Below, piece after piece: positions 30,883-41,907 of a DNA stretch of 64,000 nt; the first letter of the stretch is position 1, and each line of letters opens with the position of its first letter. The position numbers and the translations under genes are program-made. The stretch is from Tilletia caries (Eukaryota > Basidiomycota > Exobasidiomycetes > Tilletiales > Tilletiaceae), in NCBI GenBank assembly GCA_032718865.1, contig JALUTQ010000003.1, positions 1,022,001 to 1,086,000 on the forward strand. The letters run 5' to 3'. The notes below the pieces were generated by a model. The model was given only the letters and a program-made list of their open reading frames with translations. It ran no database searches and had not been told where the DNA came from.

Positions 30883-33481
30883 TCACGGGTCCATCCGATC
30901 GGCAGCAGGATCAGCTTTAGCGACGCCCGTCTTCTCCCACTCCTCCAGAAGCAACTGCAACCGAGACGACGCCGCCAACGCTCCCCCATCCTCGGCCCCC
31001 GCCTCGAGATACCTGTGCACATAGCCAGCCTTGCGTTCCCGGAGGCCTTCGACAAGTAACAGCCGCCACAGCTTGCTCATCTGCTTCCCGTAATAGCCCT
31101 GTGCCCGACGGCCTGCCACTTCGAAACATGTCGCGAGCAGTGTCGGTGTCAGAGGGTGATCCGTCATCGGTCGCGTCATGGCTCGAGCCTGCCACGTCCA
31201 CAGCATATTGGAGCGGAAGCATGCTGGCATCGTCTCCAGGTTGAGCGAGCCGCCAGTTTGGGTCGGAGGTGGTGTCGGAAGCGTCTGCAGGATGGCGCAG
31301 TAGAGCGCGAAAATGCCAGACATTCGCGAATTGAAGGTGTGCGTCGTCTCGTCTGGCCTTGGTCGGCCGAGCTGTTTCCGATACTCGCCGTCGGATTGTG
31401 TCTGCGAGAGATTGTGAGAAAGACAGGAAGGAAGTGAGAAAGAAAAAAAAAATGACGCAGGCGACCGACTTCCCATCGACGGCTTGACGTACCTTTCCCT
31501 TTTGAGGCCAGTATGCTACGACATAACAGCATTTCTTCACCAAGCGAGCCATGAGGACCTCCCCGAGCTCCTCGTGACCGCTGAAGATGAGCCATACCAC
31601 AACACGTGCCAACGGGAAGGCCGTGCTGGATCTCGCTGCTACCTCTTGCTCGGCCTGGCGGATGAGACATTTAGACAGATGGTTCAAGATCCAGGTGTAA
31701 ATCGCCGGATGTGCGTTCTTCGCTTGCCCGAGGACGTCGGCGATGCTCGTAGTCTGTGCGTACAAAGGCGCATGCATGTCAGAGTAGAGGAGAAAAGCCG
31801 TGAAGCAGGTGGGCCCAGTGTTACTTACAATTCGAATGATCTCACTCCGAGAGTTTGTCAGTTGCGATATCTTGGGCGTAATCTGACGCTTGGCCATGAA
31901 GCACTGCTTGCGCCAGTCAGGGTTGTCAGATATTTGAGGAAGCACATTGGTCTTGATGTCCTGTAAAAAAAAAATGTCACAACATCCCGTTTGGTCAGCA
32001 TGGGGCGCCGCCAGAAGCTGGCGAAGTATCCAGAAGGTGGTGAAGCACTGACCTGGATGCGAGAGTACCACTTCTCGTAGTCGTCCCTGGCTTGTGTCCA
32101 CAGCGATGGACCTGCGACCCCGCCCAACGTACTGGCAGCATCGGCCTCCGCCGCCGCCTTCTCCCTCTTCCGTTCCTCCTCCGCTTCCGCCTCCCGTCTC
32201 CGAGCTTCCTCCTCCTCCTTGCGCTTCGCCTCCTCTTCCACCTGCCGTTGCCGCTCATTCTCTTCAGCAACTCTGCGCTCCTCTGCTTCTCTTGCTTCGC
32301 GGGCGACTCGTTCGTTGGCTTCTTGCTCTTTTCGTTTGGCGATCAGCACGGCGGTTTGCGCAGCAGCCTCGGCTTCGTTCTTGTGCTCCGCTTCACGGAT
32401 CGACGCCTCTATGCTCTGTAACTCCTCGAGTAACCAGTCCTTCAGCATTCCTTCCTTCGGTTGTCAAGCAGACGAACTTCAAGTCGACTCACATCCCATA
32501 GTCGCTTACTACGCGCTTCGAAGTCATTTTGCAGACGCTTGTCGTCCTCGTCTCGACGCATGTGAAGCTCTCTGAGGAGATTCTGGACCTCATTTATGGC
32601 TGCCGAAGGTTGACGACTGGCTTCCTCTGACACGACGCTCAGTCCGAAAGGAGTTCGGTGTTTGAGGGATGCCAATGGCGCCTTCCTCAAGCCAAATGCG
32701 GTAGCATTTCCGGAGCCTGGTGCAGCTGTGACTCGGTTCTGGCTGAAAGCTCGGGCTTGCGCATGATATCTGCTCGTGGCGACGGCCTGCAAAAAGGGCG
32801 CCTCGTAAGAGACTGAGCATTCCGAAGCGGCAGTGAAGAGTAACCGGTTGATGGACGTACCCAGACATTTTCTTTGGCATTAGACGTGCGACCAGATTCG
32901 GGCAGAGCGCTCAGTCGTATTCTCCTCATTACCTCCTCATCTACACCGGCGTTGCGCGCGTTCCGACCCTTCTGATTCCCTGCGCGCCCCTTGACAGCCC
33001 TTCGCGGGTGGTATCCGCGAGGATTCACAGGCCATCGTTCCTCCTCCGAATCCGCTGAGTCGTCCAGTTCATCCGCAGAGGAGACCGCAGCGGCGTCTGT
33101 ACTGTCGGGAGAGCTCAACACGACCTCGAAGTCAGACGTCCCTTCCAGGCCAATCGCTGAAAACGACTTGGATAGCTCCTCGGGCGATGGCTGCGCAGTG
33201 GTCCAATACGGCGTGTAAGCGCGCTTGATATTTCGTGAGGGCTCCGCGCTCGGCGTGCGCCTCGGATCGCGGGCGCTCAATGGTGCCCGAGCGGGCGGGT
33301 TGCTTTGCGCGCGTTTGGGGAAAAACTGGCGTGCTGCGCTCGAGTAGTGGGCGAGGCCCGCTAGCTGTGATGAGTCGAGAAGGTCGCTCTCGCTCTCGTT
33401 GTCGCCGACGCTGGTGATGTTGGGGACGACGACGATGGGCTCGTCCTCGCTGTCGCTGAGGTCATGAATGCTGATGCGCAT
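30883..33481 (-). CDS. GLE1: mRNA export factor Gle1
   Basis: Gle1 sits at the cytoplasmic face of the nuclear pore and, with inositol hexakisphosphate, activates the DEAD-box ATPase Dbp5 for mRNP release. The N-terminus (MRISIHDLSDSEDEPIVVV) is followed by a disordered region, then a long charged coiled coil (bases about 32120-32430; EEEARRREAEAEEERKREKA-like). The conserved C-terminal HEAT-like domain is split over several exons: LPQISDNPDWRKQCFMAKRQ, ITPKISQLTNSRSEI, HPAIYTWILNHLSKCLIRQA, FPLARVVVWLIFSGHEELGE and MSGIFALYCAILQT, ending VAKADPAADRMDP. Introns fall after NVW (32878 region), after RLWD (about 32490), and within the C-terminal domain. One of them starts with GTCGCC and a T-tract. 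Confidence 0.93.
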
Positions 33482-33667
33482 GGCAGGCCCGCGTTACGCT
33501 TGGTACTCAGAGCGCTTCCTGTAGGCTGTATGCCTGCGTGAATTGAAGTTGGTGATGGTCGTCCTCATCCTCACCTTCGAGCGCTCGTGCTCGTGCTCGT
33601 CGTCGAGGCCGACTACCACATCCGTCACCGGCCACCGCATACATAGCAACGCACAACACAGCACAAC
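33482..33667. promoter_or_regulatory. Compact divergent promoter, GLE1/DID2
   Basis: Only 186 bp separate the two start codons, so both promoters must overlap. No TATA-like word is obvious; CAACACAGCACAACATG precedes the DID2 start. Confidence 0.5.
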
Positions 33668-34777
33668 ATGAGCGGCCTAGAGAGTGAGTACCGCGTGTGC
33701 ATGCGCTTAGGATCCGCGCTGACCCTGTGCGCTGCCTCCGCCCTTCCCACCCAGAATCCCTGTTCCAGCTCAAGGTCAGTGCCCCCAGCGTAGCGTCGGG
33801 ACATCACAACTCAGGCCTCAGCTCGCCAGGCTCCAGGCTCAGGGCTCAGATGACTGACGAGGTTATCACCTTCCCGCGCGTCCCCTGCAGTTCACAGCCA
33901 AGTCCCTACAGCGACAGGCAAAGAAGGCAGCCAAGGACGAGGTCGCCGAGAAGGCAAAGCTGAAGAAGGTATGCAATCCCCTCCCCTGCCCCTCTCCTCT
34001 TTATGTACCTGTGGCTGATAAAGCCGGCCTTTTTCCCACCCACCACCACAGGCCCTCGCACAAGGAAACACCGAAGGCGCCCGTATCTACGCGTCCAATG
34101 CGATCCGGAAGAAGAACGAGTCGCTGAACCTGCTCCGCCTGGGAAGTCGGATCGACGCCGTTAGTTCCCGGGTCGAGACTGCTGTCACGATGCGGCAGGT
34201 CACCGGCAGCATGACCAGCGTCGTCAAAGGGATGGATAGGGCGATGGAGAGCATGAATCTGGATCGCGTGCGTACTCTCACTCTTTCCCCTTTTGCCTTG
34301 ACCTCTGGAAACTCACATCAAGCTACTCGGACCCATACCATGACACAGATCGCGCTGGTCATGGACAAGTTCGAAAACCAATTCGAAGACATGGACGCCC
34401 AAACATCCTACATGGAAGGCGCGATCTCCCAACAATCCGCCCAAACAACACCCTTGGACCAAGTCGACCTCCTCATGCAACAAGTCGCAGACGAGAACGG
34501 GATCGAGATCAAACAGCGCGTCGGGGAGGTCGACCTGGTCGGGAAGGTGGCCGCGCTCAGTCCCGCGGCGCAGCAGGAGCAGGCGGAGAAGGAGAGGGAG
34601 GAGAGGAAGTTGATTGCGGAGGGGTCGGAGGTGGGACCGAGCTCGGGTGTGGGCGCGGGTTCTGGGGCCGCGCCTGCTGCGGCCGCTGCGGCGGGGCCAT
34701 CTTCGACTGCGCGGTCTGGGGACGAAGACTCCCGGCTTGCGGAACGGCTCAGAGCATTAAGACCGGCAGGTCATTGA
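33668..34777 (+). CDS. DID2: ESCRT-III-associated protein Did2/Vps46 (CHMP1)
   Basis: Did2 binds ESCRT-III and recruits Vps4 to disassemble the polymer on endosomes. Five exons: MSGLE(K), then a 20-nt exon (33755-33774, SLFQLK), then FTAKSLQRQAKKAAKDEVAE, then ALAQGNTEGARIYASNAIRK through MESMNLDR, then IALVMDKFENQFEDMDAQTS to the stop. The N-terminal basic helices and acidic C-terminal half are typical. The C-terminal DEDSRLAERLRALRPAGH is a textbook MIM1 motif ((D/E)xxLxxRLxxLR) for the Vps4 MIT domain. The only unusual part is an Ala/Gly-rich linker (GAGSGAAPAAAAAAGPSS) before the MIM1. Confidence 0.95.
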
Positions 34778-35054
34778 ATTCCGGCCCCTCCCGAACCCTG
34801 CTGGCAAGCCCTTCTTTCGCGGCTCCTCCGATCACCAGTGCCTTACCATTGGGACGCATCCTTTCCAACCTTGTACATTTTTAGGGGGGATCTCCCTCTC
34901 TTCCTTCCTGTCTGCCCCTCCCTTCTGTCTCCGTACGGGCTCATTGAACTTTCTCTTATCGTGAATCCTGGTTCAAGCACAAGCGACGTCCTTCTGTACC
35001 CCTTGGATGGATTGCGATTGAGAAGATGGACCGAGCTCCGAGAATTGTCAAACA
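34778..35054. other. Convergent 3' region, DID2/PRE3
   Basis: 277 bases, T/C-rich on the + strand. Bases about 34990-35054 are also present, diverged, downstream of the PRE3 pseudogene at 60160-60225, so they belong to the duplicated PRE3 segment. Confidence 0.6.
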
Positions 35055-36316
35055 TCAGCAGAGCTTTGCCGACAACTCAGGAAGCTTGTCCTACACGAGC
35101 GTAAAGAGGAAAATCAAACTGCCTGTGAGCTTCTGGACCCATCTCTCAATCAGCGCAAGAAGGTGCGGGGGGACTCACTCCTGGGATGAAATGCCTCTCC
35201 ACGCCGTGCTCGGAGATGTCGGCAAGACGGATAGTGCCTCCGGACGAGCCATCGCGTCGCATGGCCAGTGCGAGAGCATTGGTGACAAACTCGACTGTCT
35301 GTTGTCGGTTCCATCCTGGCCGGTAGGTGGAGTCGCAGTAGCCGTAGATGTATGTCGATCCCGAGCCTGTTAGGTTTTGAGGGGGCGAGGGGGGGGAGGA
35401 AAGGGGAAAATGCGCGCGCGCGTCGGAGGTGGGCCACAGCGGGAGAAAGGAAAGAACAAGTGAGTATAGGGTGAGCTGTACGAGCACACCGAAGTTCGAA
35501 AGGAAGGGCCAAGACGCACCTCCGATAGCCCAAGGCTGCTGGAACAGACCACCTCCCAACGGAACATTGTACACAGTTCCCCCATTCCTCTTATCCCACC
35601 CGGCCACAATAATACCCGCGCTCAACCGGTCCTTGTTCTGATAAACGATCTCGGAGAACAGGTGGGCGGCAGTGGAGACTTCCGGGGGGCCGTGCAGGAC
35701 GTCGACGAGGGAGAGGTGGTGGGTCACGGCGTCGGCGACGGCTTGGGTGTCGGCTGCGGAGCCGGAGCGGCAGCAGTAGATTCGGTCGGTGATGTGGGTG
35801 AGCTTGTCGGTGACTCGATTGGCCTGTGGGAGGTTCGTTGAGAAGGAATGGATGGTTAGCTCGCCTGGGGGGTTAGGGTTGGAGCAATCTGGGCTGGAGT
35901 TGCGGTTCGAATGCTTACGATGTAGCTGATTTTGGGAGATGGGGAGCGGGTTCAGCAAGGGGTGCAGAACAGGGATGGGCAGCACTATGAGAGGAGAGGG
36001 AGAAAGATGCTCACCTGCCCATTGTTGTTCTTGAGTCTGCACCGATGATGACACCTTCATCGTAGCTGAGGACAGAACAGGGAGCATGAACAAGATGGGT
36101 CAGCTCGGAGCGTGCCCGCGCTCACAGCTTCGAGAGAATGAGAGACGTACGCAACAGCCATGATGGAGGTCTATCAGCGGCGCAGAGAGGGAGAGGGAGT
36201 GCAAGGCCAGTGTGAGTATGATCTGTTCCAATATTGGATTGCGGGAGTGATGTAGCTGTGCTCACTCCGAGGTCGACCTCGCCCTCCTTGAGCCTCTGGA
36301 TGTGGTTGTCGATCAT
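35055..36316 (-). CDS. PRE3: 20S proteasome subunit beta1 (caspase-like, Pre3)
   Basis: Seven exons (36316-36266, 36170-36151, 36065-36015, 35925-35919, 35823-35520, 35366-35179, 35090-35055) total 219 codons. Subunit beta1 cleaves after acidic residues in the 20S core. The short propeptide [17 protein letters not shown] ends in Gly. The intron falls exactly before the catalytic Thr1 of [20 protein letters not shown], which also shows the conserved Asp17 and Lys-region context. Later landmarks are [43 protein letters not shown] and [16 protein letters not shown]. Exon 2 is 20 nt and exon 4 is 7 nt (CTACATC), required to encode SYI before [10 protein letters not shown] truncated copy lies at 59542-60225. 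It is divergent from uS13m. Confidence 0.97.
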
Positions 36317-36714
36317 ATTGTCCTGCAGCGCGCGCGGGTCTGTTCCGTCTGTGTCTGAGAGTGTGTGCTGTTGTTGGCGAGCTGAGCAAGATGGGGAGTG
36401 TGTGAGCGAAGTGAGTGAGTGAGCGAGTGAGTGAATGCTGCGAGAGAGAGGGCGACGCTCGGACGCTGGCTTGCGCGGCGGGATGGAGAGGGTGATCATC
36501 CGCACACCACATGGCGAATGATCATCACAGTGCACCACCAAACACCGAATCAAATCAAATCGCCGATCACCCACGCCCACCTTTCTTCGCGAGTGCCTTG
36601 ATGATGAACGATGAACCCAGCTCGCTCTCCAGTCTCCACCCTGGCCACTCACTCACTCGCTCCCACAATCCTTCGCCTTCGCCTCTCTCTCGCTGCCGAC
36701 CCGCTCTGCCTGCC
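36317..36714. promoter_or_regulatory. Divergent promoter, PRE3/uS13m
   Basis: 398 bp between two start codons, with AGTGAGTGAGTGAGCGAG tetranucleotide repeats at about 36412-36432 and a C/T-rich half toward uS13m. No recognised operator. Confidence 0.45.
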
Positions 36715-37432
36715 ATGTATCTCCTCGGCGCACATCTGCCCGACCACAAGCTGGTCCACGTGAGTTCGCCCCATCCCCTCCCTCAAGCAGAAGTCCCCAA
36801 CTCACCCTGTTCCCTGACTCCCACAGATCGCGCTCACCAACTTCCTCGGCATCAACCAACACACAGCCCGACGCCTCTGCGCCCGTCTCCAACTACACGA
36901 AACAGCAAAGGTGTCCTCCCTCTCAGAAGCACAGATCAACCAGCTCTCCGCCTTCCTCTCCTCGCCGAGCTCCATCCCCGCCCGCTCGGCCGCACCTACA
37001 ACGCCCGTACCCTTCACCTTGGCCCACCGGCGCAAACCCACAGCAGCATCAACATCACCAGCATCATCAGGAGCAGGAGCGACAGAAGCCTCCCCTCCCG
37101 CACCCACAGACCCCACCCTGATCCCCCCCTCCCAACGGCCCTCCCCCTCCACCGACCCCCTCCGCTCCCTCGTCCTCGAAGCCGACCTGCGCCGCCAGAT
37201 CCAGTCCAACATCGCACACCACCGCATGGTAGGCTCCTACCTCGGTCGTCGACATGCCGGCGGTCTGCCGGTCAGGGGCCAGCGGACGAAGACGAATGCG
37301 AATACGGCGGGGAAGCTGAATCGGATTGAGAGGAGGGCGTATTCGACTGTTGCTGGCGCTGTGGGCGGTGGGCTTTTCAGTTTGGGGAGCACGGGCTCGG
37401 CAGGGCTGTTTGGTCTGCTTGGACGGAGATGA
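36715..37432 (+). CDS. SWS2: Mitochondrial small-subunit ribosomal protein uS13
   Basis: Two exons: [15 protein letters not shown], then, after an intron ending at 36826, [20 protein letters not shown] onward. uS13 sits in the head of the small subunit and touches the P-site tRNA. Family marks are the GI....A..(I/L)C helix-turn-helix near the N-terminus and the basic C-terminal tail [20 protein letters not shown] followed by [13 protein letters not shown], the classic [18 protein letters not shown] loop. Between them is a fungal insertion of about 80 Ser/Thr/Pro/Ala residues, and the C-terminus adds a Gly/Leu-rich tail ([20 protein letters not shown]). Mitochondrial assignment follows from these fungal extensions and from the neighbours; no separate presequence is seen. 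Confidence 0.9.
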
Positions 37433-37605
37433 GGGGGTTACTGCCTTCGTATGGCTCAATCACAGAAATAATCCTTTGCATTCTTCCCCATCCAGTTCGA
37501 CGTTCACGCGGGCGGGATCAGGCATTCAAGGCAACACGGAGCCAGATCTACCCATGGGCTGCCATTCTACGTAGTGAGATGATTGATACAGACAATCAAA
37601 GGCTT

Positions 37606-38005
37606 TCACCACTTCCGTCCGACCTGTGGAAAGGGGAAAAGGAAGAGGGTACCGTCAGAGATGCGCCTCCTCAGGCGTTATTCTGCCGTGCGGAAGAGGC
37701 AATAGGGGAGGGAAAGGGGAAAGCGGCACGACTACTCACCTTGCCCTGCACGCACAGCTTGAACGCCATAAACTCGCGCTGGCACATCCCCTTTTCCGCA
37801 TTCTGGTAACCCGCCAACATGCAGGCGCCGTATGTCTGAGCCTGAGAGGAGCGAGGAAGGTCATTTTTTTTTTTCAGATTGGAAAGACAATGAGGATGAT
37901 TAAGGGGGGGAAGGGTGGCCTCACCTGGACGCTGCACATGCTCGCTGCTTTGCCTAGCCGGGCTAGAGGCTGCAGTTCGCGGATCTTGGAGCCTGCGGAG
38001 CTCAT
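37606..38005 (-). CDS. Twin CX9C protein, NDUFAF8-like complex I assembly factor
   Basis: A small protein of about 67 residues in three exons: MSSAGSKIRELQPLARLGKA through CSVQ, then AQTYGACMLAGYQNAEKGMC through CVQGK, then VGRKW and stop (37606). Two CX9C motifs, CSVQAQTYGAC and CQREFMAFKLC, fit an intermembrane-space protein folded by the Mia40 relay. YG.C and C.REF.A...C match the pattern of NDUFAF8, a complex I assembly factor, better than other CX9C families I know. The last exon is 5 codons and rests on a GT-AG intron ending TTTCCACAG. It shares a 293-bp divergent spacer with the SET gene. Confidence 0.65.
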
Positions 38006-38298
38006 TTTCTGATGCGGAAGTTGGCTGTGGCGATGTCGTGGTTGGAAGGATTGATTGCCTCAGCATGAAATTGATGGTCCTTTCCACTCATCCATCAGAC
38101 CCTCGACACAAGCCAAAAGGACCTGAAGGAAGGACCAAGGTGAGCTACGAGGATGAAAGACGTTTGCATTGATCGACGAAGCTTCCTCATGACTTTTCTC
38201 TCGCTCTCTCCATTCCAGTACTATAGGGTGGCGATGAAGCCCTCCTGCTGAAGAAAAATCAATCGAATGCCAATTCGCAAGAAAGAAGGCTGCCAACG

Positions 38299-39230
38299 AT
38301 GCCCGCGACGAGGAAGGAGAAGGAGACGAAGATGAAGAAGCGGCGAGTAGACGGACGTCCGTCCGACCCTGCCCCCGGCCAATCGTCCAAGAAGATCAAA
38401 AGAACAGGCCACCCTCCACCAGCTCCGGCCACACCCCAAAACGGCAGCACGTCCAAATCAATAACGGAGACTCCCTCCGGGCCCGAAGACAAACCAGCGA
38501 ACTGGCCGACCGAGGTACAATACCTCTCCGAAGCCTGTATCCCTTCCCCCAACCTCCCCCCGCACTTCAAACCGACCTTCTGCCACCCCTTCCCCCCCTC
38601 CCACCCACCCCTCCCCCTCTCCCACCTCTCCATCCGGCCCATCACCGCCCTCACACCCTTCCGCCGGCACCCACTGCTGCAGAACACGGTCCACCCGGCG
38701 CTCGGCCAGCACGGTCTGTTCGCGGAGGTCGATCTGCCGGGGCGGAGGCTGGTGTGTGCGTATTTGGGGGTGGTGCACGGGGAGGAGGAGACGGATCGGC
38801 GGTCGGAGTATGATGCTCAGGTTTGGGCTAGGGGTACTGGGGAGGTGCTCGGGTTCGAGCGGGATGTTGGGTTGGGGATTGATGCGACGTATGCGGGTAA
38901 TTTGGGTCGATGTGAGTATTTACCCCTCTCCCCTTTCCTTTAACTTCTCCTCTTGAGCACTTAAAATTGACGACGTAACCTGTTTCCCAAATGATGAAAG
39001 TCATCAACGACTTCCGCGGCATCGCCCAACGAGCCAACGTCACCTTCGAAGACTGACCCTCTTCCGCTTCTTCAGAAGGAGGAGAGGGTAATCAACCTCG
39101 AGGACTGGCGCTGTATACCGGCCCGGCGGGGGTGGCTGCCGGTGCGGAGCTGTGTGTTAGTTATGGGAAGGCGTTCTGGGAGGCCAGGGGTGTCTTGCCT
39201 GCGACGGGGACGGCTTCGAGACCTCCGTAA
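38299..39230 (+). CDS. SET-domain protein interrupted by an in-frame TGA
   Basis: Exon 1 (38299-38911) starts MPATRKEKETKMKKRRVDGR and joins by a GT-AG intron to exon 2 at 39001. The splice gives RFINDFRGIAQRANVTFED, the Asn-containing SET core of lysine methyltransferases, then TGA at 39054-39056 (222 residues). The same frame continues past the TGA with LALYTGPAGVAAGAELCVSY and GKAFW, the conserved GEEL.(V/I)SYGK.FW end of a SET domain, to TAA at 39228-39230 (280 residues with read-through). No intron of the right length removes the stop. Either this is a recent pseudogene, a truncated protein, a sequence error, or UGA-C read-through. Substrate unknown. Confidence 0.65.
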
Positions 39231-41085
39231 CGACTTCAAAGAGGGGACGGGAGGGGGAGGGGGAGATAGCGGGACTGTCTTCGACACTTTTCCGAACGAG
39301 ACGGGTCTGGAATCCTCGATCTGATGGTACATGGGACGACCGACCTCGGAGACCGTCTCATGGAGCCCCTCCCTCCACACACACACACACCACGCCGCCG
39401 CCGCCGCCATCTTCCAACGAAGGCAAGCCCGGCTCCATCGGGTACCGAGGACCCGGGAGACGAATGAGGCTTTGAGCCGGCCGGGAAACAGCCCGCACAC
39501 CGGTTCCCACCCTTCGGCGACCCCAAGGGTTCAAGAACTGATCTCGTAACCCCTTCATTCACTTGGAAAGGAGTGGCCTCGACGCATCGACGCATTTCGT
39601 AGCGCTCACGCCCGTTCTTCGCGTTCAGGCCTTTCCTCTGCGAAGGGTCCACACGCCGGATCACGCTTTCCAATTTTTCTCTCCCTTTGCTCTTCGAGTT
39701 CTATCAACGGCGTCAGAGGGCTCGTCCATGCTCTGAGATCAGATCTATCTGAGCGAGGGCCTTCGGGGAGCACGGACGGCAGGGAAGGAAACGGGTTGGA
39801 AATGAAAGCTTTGACAAGCTTGGGAGAGACGAGATCCAGACGCGCTGTGGGCCTTCGATGATGGCACATGCCTCAAAGCTCGAAAGATGTATGATGGGTC
39901 ACGGGAGCTCAGCGCTCAGGGTCACTACTTGCCAGAATGAACAGAGCCCCCATCCTTCCGAACGATCGCTGGGGAATCTCGATGCTGCCCGCCTTCCCCA
40001 GCATTCGACGAACTGACAAGTGACAACTGTCCATCGTCCGTCGGCTATCGTCGCTCGAGTCTCGACGCTCACGGGCCACGGCCGCATCCACCATTTCATT
40101 CGCCCCGCGCTCGGCTCTCGCTTGAAGCCTCACCTTGACTAGGGCAGCGGCTGCATTCGGGAGCAGTCATGATTTGGATCATTCTGAACGACCGGGAGCT
40201 GCGATCGACCCGACCAGAGAGATGCGATCGACCCGAGGTTTGGAGCGCTGTGGTCTGAGGCCCGAGGCATCAGGTATCAGGCGAGGTGTTCCACGTCCAC
40301 CATAACATACATCGTCCAAATCCGCGTCTGTCCGTAAATGGAGACTGGCATGTGCTGCCGTATATGGAAGGTGGCAGCGTGAAGTGAGCCACAGGCTGGG
40401 GAGGGTGGGGGAGGGACACTTAGCCCTTAGGATGTGTTCCCGTTGGTTCCCGAGCGAGGTTATTGGACTTTTAGTGGCTTTGTGGCCTGCCTGTGGGTGA
40501 GATTCGCGTGATGGGGTCCCCGGCCCCCACTCACTCCCCTTTGTGCTTATTTCCGTCTCCGCAGTCTGCAGTCTGGGGTTCGAGGACATTGGCTCTGCTG
40601 GCTGCTGTGAGTGCTGACCTGTATTGTATTCCCCATTCGCCAGCGCAGCAGCAGAGCGAGTGTATTTGAACATGTTGCACAGATGCTGGCAGCTGTGACC
40701 GGTGGACGTGGAAACAAGGGAGAAGCGGTGGGATGTGAGAGTGTGAGAAGGAGGAAGTCGGGGGAAGTCGGGATGGCGAAGGTTCCCCAAAGTGAGGCCC
40801 AGCCGGCGGAATTAGAGTGTGGGACTCTGTAAGTGGAGAGCTCGGCGTGAGGGAATTAAGGCACCAGCCGACGGCCGAGATGAGCGGGGCGGGGCGGGTG
40901 AATGAATAATGAATTATGCCAGGGGAAATGTTGAGATGAAGGATGGGCGTCTGCTTGGCCTGCGCTGCGTGCTTGAGTGGCAGTCGTGCTTGTTTGTGCT
41001 GCTTCTGTACGACGACGATCCTCTTACTCGCTCTCGCTATCTTCCATCGGACAGTCGGCCCCCTCGCGCACAAACAAGTTACAAG
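39231..41085. promoter_or_regulatory. Non-coding spacer upstream of the polyQ gene
   Basis: 1.86 kb in which I see no gene. It includes an ACACAC/CCGCCG run at about 39380-39410 and G/C-rich words GGGGCGGGGCGG near 40887. Open frames here (for example about 40180-40790 on -) have no domain and no codon bias. Confidence 0.4.
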
Positions 41086-41650
41086 ATGGCGCTGGACATC
41101 ACCATGGACGACCTGATCGGATCCATGCAGCACTCCTTCCACGCTGGAGACCGAGGACGCGACCTCCAGAACATCAGAGACAACCTCGCCTTTGCACTCG
41201 CTCCACACGCAATGGGCCCAGCCAGCACCACCGCAGCACAGCCCTTCGCCATCGTACGCACACAGCCATCGTCCTCATCCTCAGCCGCCCACTACGGCAT
41301 GGTCGGCTCATCCGCTTCCTCCGCTTCTGCTGCCTCCATACCCTACGACGCAAGCAGAATGCCGTCCCTCAACAACAGCTTTGGAAGCACGGCATCAACA
41401 TCAGCATCAAGACCAGCACCAATACCCACAAACAACACATTCGCCACCTCACAGCCAGCATCCCTCAGCAGTAGCAGCGGCAGTGCATCATATGCATACC
41501 CTCCACCACCCCCACCACCACAAGCACCCGCCAACACTCCCATGCAGACACCCGTCGACCGCGTAGCTGGCGAACACTGGCCAGCCCCAGCTACCGAACC
41601 AGATCCACCACGCTATCATGCCCCATCAGCATCAACCGAGGACCACCATC

Positions 41651-41696
<46 letters not shown>

Positions 41697-41907
41697 GGCG
41701 ATCAACATGGACATCGGCGGACAACGCACGCCTGTCTTCCACCAATCCCTCATGTTTGGATTCCAACAAGCACAGGCACAGGCGGGTGCCCCACCCAACA
41801 GTCCCGCACAGTTGGGACATGGGACGGGCGAGGCGGGGATGGAGTGGCCTGCGATTTCTTCGCATGACGGGAGTAGTAGTACCCGTCGGCTTGCTCATCT
41901 GCTCTGA
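41086..41907 (+). CDS. Low-complexity protein with a 17-residue Gln tract, unknown function
   Basis: Single exon of 273 residues. The ATG at 41086 is chosen because it follows an A-rich context (TTACAAGATGG) and opens the only ordered-looking part, MALDITMDDLIGSMQHSFHA followed by GDRGRDLQNIRDNLAFALA. The rest is Ser/Ala/Pro-rich with PPPPPPPQAP, a pure CAA-codon Gln run at about 41648-41698, and FGFQQAQAQAG near the end. Such polyQ proteins are often transcription or RNA-granule factors, but no domain supports this. An upstream in-frame ATG at 40909 would add 59 residues that do not look protein-like. Confidence 0.65.

Noticed and set aside
39038..39074. An intron (GTCACC...TTCAG) that would remove the TGA from the SET gene
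   Set aside because: It would be 37 nt, not a multiple of three, and shifts the frame away from the conserved SYGKAFW segment.
40179..41208. Two minus-strand open frames upstream of the polyQ gene
   Set aside because: No conserved motif, no splice logic, and they overlap the polyQ promoter and coding region in antisense.
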